Source: Whitmania pigra
Taxonomy: Eukaryota; Annelida; Clitellata; Hirudinida; Haemopidae
Length of the DNA: 64,000 bases
NCBI GenBank assembly: GCA_021613335.1
Contig: JAJTWR010000231.1
Span: 2,423,501 to 2,487,500, forward strand
Direction: 5' to 3'
Shown here: positions 11,477 through 20,250 of the stretch, one piece after another
How the letters are laid out: every line of letters begins with the position of its first letter
Position numbering within the stretch: position 1 is the stretch's first letter
The notes under the pieces: generated by a model
The model's input: the letters and a program-made list of their open reading frames with translations, nothing else
The model's database searches: none
Told to the model about the DNA's origin: nothing
Position numbers and translations under genes: made by a program

Positions 11477-12662
11477 GGGGGCCACTCAAATATATGAGCT
11501 AAACTTTTAACATTTTAAATTCCCCATCCTTTGTTTGTTTTTATTGTGATGTATAGTAAGCTAATTTTCATTTAAATATATTCATATTTATTGGTCGCTC
11601 AATGAAGTCAAAATGTTTCCTAAATTTGGATGTTTGGGTCAAATTTGCATTAATGAACTAAAATAAATTGCTGTTTAAGCACTTTTACCACTCTATTACA
11701 TATGTGTAACTATTTTTGTAAATATTTTTTATGCCTGTGTCATTATAATAATTTGAACATCCTATGATTCAAGCTCGCCATTATCAGTGAACTGGGGTGG
11801 CAAAATATTTAATGCCAGAGAGTTCGTCTTGCAATTCTGTTCTACGAGATGGATCAGCGAAATTGCTGGGGTATCTAAATTGCAAACAGAACTGGCAAGC
11901 AGAAGCAACTGTGGTTTTAATCTCTTTCGGGAACGGAACCTCATCAACCAGATTAAGAACATGTGTTTTGAGACTAGAGTCAGCAATGCAAGAGCTCAAG
12001 CGGCAGCATGTCTACTTTTGGAATGATGAAAATAATTGTTGCAATGGTGTATTCAACTATGATGGAAACGTCTAGCAAACAAAGCTTAAGGTTCCAGCAA
12101 TTCAAAGGTTATTGAAGCCTGGATATGGAAATGGAATGGATTTAGAATTCATTGCATCTATTTTCATGTCAGTTAAGGTTGGCCTTAGTCGTTTCATTCG
12201 GAATCAACTAACTGAGTTAGTTGAGTCATTATCTGTGATATATAAGTAAAGTCCTGGTCTGTTTAGCTTTCATTTATTCAGGTGAAGTCAGCCACAGAAG
12301 CAGCTGCCTGATTTCTTAACCCAAAAAATTAGTCTGCTTGTTACAACTTTGGATACATCACAACATTTCATCACCATCAGTCCTGTCATGTGGAATAATG
12401 TCAATGACAACATTATTGGTCCAAAAGTGAGATGATTGAATGGTGCCTTAATTTAAGAGTTCAATGGGTTCTATTCAATTCAAGAGGTACAGAAACAGTT
12501 CATGTTGCTTGTTTGAAGTAATTGTCGGTCAACAATTCAGCCTAATCATAAAAGCGTTGAGTGACCAGTAAATATTAATAGAATACATCAAAATTTAGCA
12601 AGACTTTTTTTTACATTACGAACACATTTGGGAGTGGGCGCATGAAATTTTGAGTGGCACCC
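11477..12662. mobile_element. 1186-bp DNA transposon with 7-bp target duplication
   Basis: The left terminus is GGGGGCCACTCAAA and the right terminus, read on the minus strand, is GGGTGCCACTCAAA, giving terminal inverted repeats with two mismatches. The flanks are TAATGCT at 11470-11476 and TAATGCT at 12663-12669, a perfect 7-bp direct repeat. The flanking DNA is the same 33-bp satellite, so the empty site can be inferred. Inside, overlapping frames at about 11762-12075 and a further plus-strand frame to about 12250 (AIQRLLKPGYGNGMDLEFIA) may be decayed transposase, but I recognise no DDE motif. A 7-bp duplication excludes the TA, TTAA and 3-bp families. It fits P-like or an unclassified superfamily, or an hAT-like one if the boundary is off by a base. 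Confidence 0.75.
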
Positions 12663-12870
12663 TAATGCTTATATTAATAGAACTTAATGATATTATAATG
12701 CTTAAATTATTACAATTTAATGATATTATAATGCTTAAATTATTACAATTTAATGATATTATAATGCTTAAATTATTACAATTTAATGATATTATAATGC
12801 TTAAATTATTACAATTTAATGATATTATAATGCTTATATGCATGCAATTTTATTATATTATAATGCTCAT
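12663..12870. repeat. 33-bp tandem repeat, about 6 copies
   Basis: The motif AATGCTT recurs at 12664, 12697, 12730, 12763, 12796 and 12829, exactly 33 bp apart. The continuous open frames on both strands follow from the period being a multiple of three and are not genes. Confidence 0.95.
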
Positions 12871-12944
12871 AGTAGCTACTGCTGGCACTGTTGTAAATGA
12901 TGTTAAAAATATTAAAATTTATTTTTCTAAAATTCTATTTCATT

Positions 12945-13352
12945 CTAATTTCTAAAAAGTTTGAGCACCTCATTGAACGCCGTCAGAGCTTGGACAACTT
13001 TGGTCAATCCTTTAGCATCACCAGTGGCCTTGAGGTAGTCAGTTATAGCTTTGACAAGAGCCATGGATATTTTCTCGCCCTCAGCTGTGAACTGGTTGTC
13101 TGATTGATTGGGAGGATAAGGAGAGTGGTGAGGGTATAAAATGTAGGGCAAGAGGGCTCTTTGGTAAGAAGCGGGTATGTTTTGGTAGTTGGTTCTACCC
13201 ATAAATTGAGGGAGGTTATAGTGCTGATAGAAACCAGGCGGAGGATAATAGAAGAAGTCTTGGTCATTCTGCCTCAAAGGGGGAATCCTTGGTTGATGCA
13301 GGCCATTGTGATATGGCTCCTTCATCTGTTGAGCGTTTTTGTCCAACGACTG
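12945..13352 (-). CDS. Candidate 3'-terminal exon, Pro/Tyr-rich protein with helical tail
   Basis: Behind an acceptor (TTCATTCAG|TCG) a frame of about 135 codons ends at TAG 12945. The first part is rich in Pro, Tyr, Gln and His (DFFYYPPPGFYQHYNLPQF, LPYILYPHHSPYPPNQS). The last 45 residues form an amphipathic helix-like segment (EKISMALVKAITDYLKATGD, then LTKVVQALTAFNEVLKLF). The exon starts in phase 0, so it does not join the signal-peptide exon at 24.6 kb directly. The EK-(I/L)-S...KAI.DYL pattern is shared with the exon at 9929-10092. No known family is recognised. The Ty3 element lies just upstream, where the preceding intron would be. Confidence 0.45.
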   Translation of the reverse strand, partial: QSLDKNAQQMKEPYHNGLHQPRIPPLRQNDQDFFYYPPPGFYQHYNLPQFMGRTNYQNIPASYQRALLPYILYPHHSPYPPNQSDNQFTAEGEKISMALVKAITDYLKATGDAKGLTKVVQALTAFNEVLKLFRN

Positions 13353-13503
13353 AATGAACTAGCACATAAAATATTAAGCTACTGGATGATCTGGTGTAAA
13401 GAATATCAATAATGATGATCTTCATTATCGGTTTAAGTATACACGTGTAAAATTGTTTTCGTAAATTAACAAGTAGCTAATGTACTTAAAAGCAGGTTTC
13501 TAT

Positions 13504-13655
13504 TGTAGTGACTGTACATCCCTACGAAGGATGTTTTGTTGACATTCTCCGAGTTTTTACTGCGCTGATGCTTTTCATTGTCGTCAATCCGTTTATGAGT
13601 TATACCGGTTGTACGTTCGATTAAAAGTCAAGTGTTAGCCTGGTTTAACACTTCA
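13504..13655 (+). repeat. 5' LTR of the Ty3/gypsy element
   Basis: 152 bp, begins TG and ends CA, and appears identical to 17609-17760. An open frame continues upstream of the gag-pol ATG into this LTR. Confidence 0.95.
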
Positions 13656-13688
13656 TTGGTGACCCCAACTCTGAACACAAACTCTAAA

Positions 13689-16600
13689 ATGGAATCGCAA
13701 GCAGCTTCAATTTCTATCAAACCGATTGTTTTCAACCCAGCCGAGGCATCGGCTTGGTTCAGAATAATGGAAGCACAATTTACTCTTTCCAACATCACGG
13801 TTAGCTCAACAAGGTTTTATCACACATTGGCAGCCCTACCAGGGTCTGTGGTAATGAGCCTTGATGATGACACTGTCGAGGCCATGGATTACGACCGCCT
13901 GAAGAGTGCAGTGCTTGAGCAAACCATGCCCAACAAAGTGGAGCTCTTTGACCAGTTCCTGCAACAAAATCCGCTAACAGGCAGGCCTTCGCAACATTTG
14001 GTAGCAATGAGAAAGCTAGCACAACAAGTTGGTGCACCTGAAGACATGGTTCGCCACAAGTTCCAAAAATTGTTGCCTGCCAATTTGGCCCTCGTCATTG
14101 CAGCACAGAAGAATTTGTCTTTGGAAGAGGTTGGGAAATTGGCAGACGAGTTGATTACCATGACATCAGTTCAACACACACAGACAATCCAGAAACCAAA
14201 ACTGGATTTTGATGCAATCAAAAGAACCATAGGAACCAACAGAACAGTGGAGCCATTCACTCCAGGTCAACCACCAAAAGTTTGTCGTGCACACATTTAT
14301 TTTGGTCCTGAGGCTAAATCCTGCCGACCCTGGTGCGTTTGGCCTGACAAGCGTGGCGCTCGAGTTGCCCAGTCTAGAAATGCTTCTCCGGTGTCTCACA
14401 AGCCAGTCGGTAAACTAGAAGGCTCTGCTTCGGTTGCGACCATCGAAGGCGGCCCTACATTTTATGTCGCATTTTCCACAACAGCTAAAACCATACGTCA
14501 TCAATTCAAGTTTCTAGTCGACACCGGATCAGCGGTATCGATCATTCCCCCAAAAGTGTTATCAAACATTTCAGTTCCAGTCAGAGCGACAAACGTCAAG
14601 TTGAACACAGCCAACGGTATGCCTCTCGAGATCCATGGAGAAGTTACACTAACGATAAGCAGTCAAGACCTCCGAAGAGAATTCACCTGGACGTTCATAG
14701 TGGCAGTCACCACACAACCAATATTAGGGGCTGATTTCTTCATTCATCACCATCTACTTGTTGACTGTCGCAACCGCCAACTTCTGGACACGAAGACGTC
14801 ACTCTCCACAGCAATGATAACAACGGTTGGGGAGATTATTGCCCCTGTATTCGACTGTCCACCTGACACCCCCCCACTCATCAAGGCATTAATAGAACGT
14901 CACACTGCTCTGGTTGGCCCTTGGCAGATAGACCTCCGTTCACCTTCATTGTCAGCACAGCATACAATTGAACTAACATCAAACAAGCCAATCTGTTCCC
15001 GTTTTCGACAACTCCCACCTGACAAATTTGAGGCCGCTAAGCAAGAATTCGCAATGCTGTTAAAGGCTGGGATTGTTCGACAATCTTGCAGTTCTTATTC
15101 CAGCCCACTACACATGGTCCCCAAAAAGGACAACCAATGGCGGCCCTGTGGAGATTATCGGAAACTCAACAGTGTCACAAAACCTGACAGATATCCTCTG
15201 CCAAGAATTTCTGATGTGACAAGCCGACTCAGTGGCAGTTCAGTATTCAGTAAATTAGATTTGGTGAAGGCATATTACAATATCCCCATTCATCCAGATG
15301 ATATTCCAAAGACAGCCGTTACAACTCCTTTTGGTTTGTTTGAATTTACTCGCATGCCATTCGGCCTCAGAAATGCAACTCAAACATTCCAAAGATTCAT
15401 GGATGCAACTTTTCAAGACTTGCCGTTTGTTTGTGTGTATATTGACGATATTTTGGTAGCCTCAAACAATGAGCATGAGCATATACAGCACCTCAGAACT
15501 GTCTTTCAGCGGCTGGAGGAAAACAACCTCCGGATCAACGTCAGTAAATGTATGTTTGCCCAGAGCTCTGTTGTGTTTCTAGGCCATAGACTATCTTCGA
15601 CTGGAATATCACCACCTGAAGATAACACACGAGCCATCATCGATTTTCCTAAACCGAAAGACTATGCAGGTTTACGACGTTTTATTGGCATGATTGGATA
15701 TTATAGATCATTCATCCCTCATTTTGCCCAGATATCTGCCCCCTTGTATACTCTTTTGGGAAGTACAAATCAACGTAACCATCAATTGACGTGGGAAACC
15801 TCTCAGTGCAAAGCTTTTGAAGATGTAAAATCATCTCTAGCAGATGCGGCCAATCTTCATTACATTAGCAAGTCTAGTAACCTATACCACCTAGTGACTG
15901 ATGCATCTTCGGTAGCCATCGGTGCGGCACTTCATCAGGTTGTTTTGGGCATGCCACAGCCAATTGCTTTTTATTCCAAGAGACTTTCTAAAACAGAATC
16001 AATATACTCTGCATTTGACAAAGAGCTTTTGGCAGCATACTTGGCTGTCCTCCATTTCAAGCACATCGTTGAAGGCAGGGAACTCCATTTATTTACAGAC
16101 CACAAACCCATCTGCCAAGCTTTTCAGTCCAACAGGGACCAGAAGACCCACATGCAACAACGACGTCTCTCCATCATCTCTGAATATGTGACTGAAATAC
16201 ATCACATCAGAGGAGCTGAAAACATAGTAGCAGATGCACTTTCCAGGCCAGTCACTGCACTGCAACTTGAACACCCAGATCTAGCGAGTATTGCCAAAGC
16301 ACAGACTGAAGATCCGGAAATACAAAAGTGCAAGGATGCTCTCACATCCCATCAACTCTCGGCGGACTTGACAATTCTTTGCGAAAACAGCTCAATTTAT
16401 CCCCGTCCATATGTTCCCTTAGCACAACGACAATCAGTGTTTAGGCACCTTCACAATCTGGCACATCCAGGTATACGAGGATCTACTAATTTGATTGCAA
16501 CAAGGTATTATTGGCCTAAAATGAAAGGGGACATCAAACAATGGGTCAACAACTGCTTAGACTGTCAGAAAGCCAAGGTCAATCGTCACAACAAGAGTAT

Positions 16601-17582
16601 CCCAGAACAACCCATGTATCCATTCAATGATCGATTTCAAACAGTTCACATGGACATAGTAGGACCTCTGAAACCTTCAAAAACACTTGGTTCTCATTAC
16701 ACCTCAGAGATGCAATATGTTGTGACACTCATCGACAGAGCAACGCGTTGGTTTGAATGTGTTCCCGTAGCCTCAATCACAGCTACCACAGTTGCTGAGG
16801 CATTTTTAACCCACTGGATTAGTAGATTTGGAGTACCATTGTGCCTCACTACAGATCAAGGACGACAGTTTGAAAGCAGTCTCTTCAATGCTTTGTCCCA
16901 TTCTATTGGTTTTCATCGATTACGCACCACTGCTTATCACCCTCAGTCCAATGGGATGATCGAGCGTTTCCATAGAACACTCAAGACAGCACTTGTGTCT
17001 CGAAATGAAGAATGGCTCATAGCACTTCCAATAGTTTGCTTAGCATTGAGAGCTTTACCGACTGAACATGGGTATTCACCGTTTACAGCCATGACAGGCT
17101 CAGACATCTTGATGCCACATGTCTTCTTTCACAAAGCGAATCCTTCTACTAAGGAACAGTTTGAAGCAATCCAGCAACTCCACAAGCACATGCGTCAACT
17201 GGACTTTACAACTCTCTCTGAAGGTATACACCATGGTCGAACCATCCGCCCACAGTCAGTTACCTTGCAACCTGGACAATATGTCTGGTTGCGGATAGAT
17301 AGAGTTCGACAACCTTTAGAGGCTCCATACCAGGGTCCTTACAAAGTCCTTGATACCAAGCAACATATTGTCAAGATAGAACTTCCCGATGGATCCACCA
17401 GTTGTGTTTCACTGGATCGTGTCAAACTTGCCAAGATGCCGATGACGACGCCAGGGACGCTTGTTGACCAGACAGCTCCTGCATCCATCACAAATTCTCC
17501 CAATAACCCACCTGAACCCCCACGCACAAGATCAGGAAGATGTGTTCGTTTCAATCATCACCGGGATCACATCTACTACTGA
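13689..17582 (+). CDS. Gag-Pol polyprotein of the Ty3/gypsy element
   Basis: A single frame of 1297 codons from ATG 13689. The in-frame codon at 13632 lies in the LTR and is unlikely as the start. Domain order: gag-like N-terminus; a Cys/His cluster near 14280-14335 (KVCRAHIYFGPEAKSCRPWC) in place of a CCHC knuckle; aspartic protease (FLVDTGSAVSIIPP, near residue 277); reverse transcriptase (YIDDILVAS, near 583); RNase H (LVTDASSVAIGAAL, near 736); integrase with an HHCC zinc domain (near 920-960) and the catalytic triad in HMDIVGPL, TTDQGRQF and NGMIERFHRTL. Pol order PR-RT-RH-IN is that of Ty3/gypsy. Gag and Pol are fused with no frameshift. I see no chromodomain and no envelope-like frame. 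Confidence 0.95.
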   Translation: MESQAASISIKPIVFNPAEASAWFRIMEAQFTLSNITVSSTRFYHTLAALPGSVVMSLDDDTVEAMDYDRLKSAVLEQTMPNKVELFDQFLQQNPLTGRPSQHLVAMRKLAQQVGAPEDMVRHKFQKLLPANLALVIAAQKNLSLEEVGKLADELITMTSVQHTQTIQKPKLDFDAIKRTIGTNRTVEPFTPGQPPKVCRAHIYFGPEAKSCRPWCVWPDKRGARVAQSRNASPVSHKPVGKLEGSASVATIEGGPTFYVAFSTTAKTIRHQFKFLVDTGSAVSIIPPKVLSNISVPVRATNVKLNTANGMPLEIHGEVTLTISSQDLRREFTWTFIVAVTTQPILGADFFIHHHLLVDCRNRQLLDTKTSLSTAMITTVGEIIAPVFDCPPDTPPLIKALIERHTALVGPWQIDLRSPSLSAQHTIELTSNKPICSRFRQLPPDKFEAAKQEFAMLLKAGIVRQSCSSYSSPLHMVPKKDNQWRPCGDYRKLNSVTKPDRYPLPRISDVTSRLSGSSVFSKLDLVKAYYNIPIHPDDIPKTAVTTPFGLFEFTRMPFGLRNATQTFQRFMDATFQDLPFVCVYIDDILVASNNEHEHIQHLRTVFQRLEENNLRINVSKCMFAQSSVVFLGHRLSSTGISPPEDNTRAIIDFPKPKDYAGLRRFIGMIGYYRSFIPHFAQISAPLYTLLGSTNQRNHQLTWETSQCKAFEDVKSSLADAANLHYISKSSNLYHLVTDASSVAIGAALHQVVLGMPQPIAFYSKRLSKTESIYSAFDKELLAAYLAVLHFKHIVEGRELHLFTDHKPICQAFQSNRDQKTHMQQRRLSIISEYVTEIHHIRGAENIVADALSRPVTALQLEHPDLASIAKAQTEDPEIQKCKDALTSHQLSADLTILCENSSIYPRPYVPLAQRQSVFRHLHNLAHPGIRGSTNLIATRYYWPKMKGDIKQWVNNCLDCQKAKVNRHNKSIPEQPMYPFNDRFQTVHMDIVGPLKPSKTLGSHYTSEMQYVVTLIDRATRWFECVPVASITATTVAEAFLTHWISRFGVPLCLTTDQGRQFESSLFNALSHSIGFHRLRTTAYHPQSNGMIERFHRTLKTALVSRNEEWLIALPIVCLALRALPTEHGYSPFTAMTGSDILMPHVFFHKANPSTKEQFEAIQQLHKHMRQLDFTTLSEGIHHGRTIRPQSVTLQPGQYVWLRIDRVRQPLEAPYQGPYKVLDTKQHIVKIELPDGSTSCVSLDRVKLAKMPMTTPGTLVDQTAPASITNSPNNPPEPPRTRSGRCVRFNHHRDHIYY

Positions 17583-17608
17583 CTCCGTCTTCCCAGGGAG
17601 GAGCTCAC

Positions 17609-17760
17609 TGTAGTGACTGTACATCCCTACGAAGGATGTTTTGTTGACATTCTCCGAGTTTTTACTGCGCTGATGCTTTTCATTGTCGTCAATCCGTTTA
17701 TGAGTTATACCGGTTGTACGTTCGATTAAAAGTCAAGTGTTAGCCTGGTTTAACACTTCA
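17609..17760 (+). repeat. 3' LTR of the Ty3/gypsy element
   Basis: 152 bp, apparently identical to 13504-13655, preceded by the purine-rich tract at 17594-17602. Confidence 0.95.
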
Positions 17761-18102
17761 CTATCAAATCGCTTAAACATGAAGCGATCATCAAAATACT
17801 TTGACATACTTTCATTATGAGCCAAAAATGTTAATTTGTTAATATTTATTTTAGTATAAAGTCATAATGAATTTTTTTATTTATCCGATCGTTTGAGGGT
17901 GCTATGACAATTCGTCGTACGGCAACAGTCCTCACTTGAGGATAGTCAGTAATTAAACAACACGAATGTCCAAGTGACAATCTGAAGCAGTACTAAATTA
18001 ACTCAAAAAAATCATTTATTTATTTATTTATTTATTTGATTATAGTCCGTTGCATAACTGAAATGATTTGGACTTACCAAAAAAAAATCAACACGGCATC
18101 GA

Positions 18103-18197
18103 CATATATATGCTATCCCGAACTCCTGGAAATTTCCAGTTTCTCTAGAACTTTCCAGAAACTCTCTCGTAGCTCACGTGATATGTCCCTCAGCCAA
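18103..18197 (-). promoter_or_regulatory. Possible heat-shock-type promoter
   Basis: GAACTTTCCAGAA at 18148-18160 is a perfect three-unit heat-shock element (GAA-2-TTC-2-GAA). A two-unit GAAATTTC lies at 18129-18136. A CCAAT box is near 18191, a CACGTG near 18175 and a TATATAT run near 18105-18113. Read on the minus strand the order is CCAAT, HSE, TATA, so any transcript would run leftwards toward the 12.9-13.4 kb exon. Such motifs can occur by chance in AT-rich DNA. Confidence 0.3.
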
Positions 18198-18260
18198 TCA
18201 TCTTTAACGACAATCAACATTCTCCATATCGCGTACATGCACATCAAGCATCATGTTAAG

Positions 18261-19237
18261 AGTGATGGGTAGTATTTCAAATCGAATGATTTAAAATCGC
18301 GAAATAGAATCTTTTTAGTTTGATTTGAAATCATTGTTTTTGTGTGATTTTGTTTATTATTTCAATTGATTTTTTGATGAATTATGATTTCTTTCTTATC
18401 TAAAAAATTACGTAATCATTTTAAAATATATAAATTTAAAGTTAAAGTTTTTAAAATATGTACATATCCTCTTCTAACATTTTTATCAACTCTTCCATTT
18501 TGTTTCTTAGCATATTAAAGTGGACGTTTTGTCTTAATCTGACTATTGAGTCGTATTTAGGGATCTTTTAAGTTGAAATGTTTCTATTGCGACGAATTGT
18601 CACGCGTTTGAGTTACTTACATATCCGAAAAAGCATTTTGAAATTGATCTACCCATTACATTCGTGGGTAGGCTGGGTTGCGAACACGACACACTACGAT
18701 TGTCACCATTATCCAGGAACGCAACCCAAACCCAATGGGCCTGCCAGCACATAACTACAATTTCTTTTAAAACATTCAACGGAGAACTTTATTTAATATC
18801 TTCAGTCGCTTATCGAAATGAAATTGAATAATATTTTTATTAACAGGCTATTTAAAATTGTATTCATTACTTTTTAAGCAAATGATTTTATGTAGCTTTT
18901 ATTAAATATAAAATTTAAAATACTAAATCTGCCTAAAACCTTTGAATCGCATGCTGAAAGAGAAAATATTCCAATAAAGATCATTTCTAAATGTGTCGGA
19001 TAAAATGTTAAATTAATTTTACAAGATATTTTGCATAGTTTGTTTTGTGCTAAAGTGACTTAATGCCAAGGTTTGAATAAGTTCTAGTGTTTGATGTTCA
19101 AGAATTTTGCACTTTATCATATTGATCTGAGTATGTTTGAAAACTGGAAATGAGAAGTTTAAATTTTAAGTATTAGGATGTTATTTGATAAAGTTATTGC
19201 ACTGATTTGAAATAATAATTGGTAAACTAATCAATAT
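18261..19237. other. Intergenic AT-rich DNA with an hAT-like left end
   Basis: GAGTGATGGGTAGTATTTC at about 18260 resembles the left end of the hAT family at 55474, but no matching right end is seen. No gene is supported. Confidence 0.35.
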
Positions 19238-20161
19238 TTAGTAATAATCACACACCCTGACTCTTTCATCAAAGTTCTTTATTTTCTGATTTCTTGAATT
19301 TTGTGTTGGATCATCATTTTGTGGAGTGGATATTTGAAGCTGTCTAGGGTTCTTTGGTTTCTTATTCTTTGGTTTTTTATTTTTGTTCTTCGCATCTTTT
19401 ATTTTGTTCCAGGTTTTGAGATGTTTTTCGTCGAAGGGTGCAAATTGATGATTCTTCACGGCTTTGTTCCTTCCTTTGGACTTGTTCGGGTCTGAAGCTT
19501 TCAAGAATCCCTTCGATTCATTGTTCACATCTTCATAGAATAGGAAAATAACGAAGTCATGCCATGAATTAATAATGAACTTTTTCAAATAAATCATCCT
19601 AAAGTTGAACTTTAAATAAATCATCTTAAACCAAAACTTTAAATAAACCAATGCAAAACCTATTTAAAAGTCATGCTTTATTTTTGAATTAATAAAATCC
19701 ATTCTATTTAATAATTCCATGCAAGGAAATTTTTGATGTTTAAAATAAAATTATATCGATTTATCATTAAAATCTATTTAACATTACATCCCTTTATTAT
19801 TAAAATCTATTTAAAATTGCATCAATTTGTTATTAAATTTATTCTATTTAAAGACATCAAGACCATGTAGGCAATCAATGTTGATTAAAGCTAAATAGAT
19901 ATTTTGCACACAATGAATTCCCAGCATCGATTAGGAGTATAAAGGCACATTTAACATGGAATAATTTTTTCCATGATCAACTTTTTTTTATATTATTGCT
20001 CTGTATTGTGTTATTATTCAAGTGAATTAATATTATATTATTATATTATATTATTGTTGAAGTTATTAAGTTATTAAATTATTAATATTATATTGTATTG
20101 TTATTCAAGTTGTTGTCTTAACTATATGTTATTTATATATTATTTGTATTTATATGTCATA

Positions 20162-20250
<89 letters not shown>

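Larger units (their letters stand above)
13504..17760 (+). mobile_element. Full-length Ty3/gypsy LTR retrotransposon
   Basis: Two 152-bp long terminal repeats (TGTAGTGACTG...AACACTTCA) bound a 3.95-kb interior. They look identical base for base. The flanks are CTAT at 13500-13503 and CTAT at 17761-17764, a 4-bp target duplication. TTGGTGACCCCAACT, directly after the left LTR, is the likely tRNA primer-binding site, and AGGGAGGAG just before the right LTR is the likely polypurine tract. Identical LTRs and an uninterrupted gag-pol frame indicate a recent insertion. The LTRs are short for the group. Confidence 0.95.

Noticed and set aside
11762..12075. Overlapping frames on both strands taken as possible host gene
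   Set aside because: They lie inside the bounded DNA transposon, so at best they are decayed transposase.
12616..12955. Open frames on both strands with NNLSIIISL or DIIMLKLLQF repeats
   Set aside because: The 33-bp repeat period is a multiple of three, so any stop-free frame stays open.
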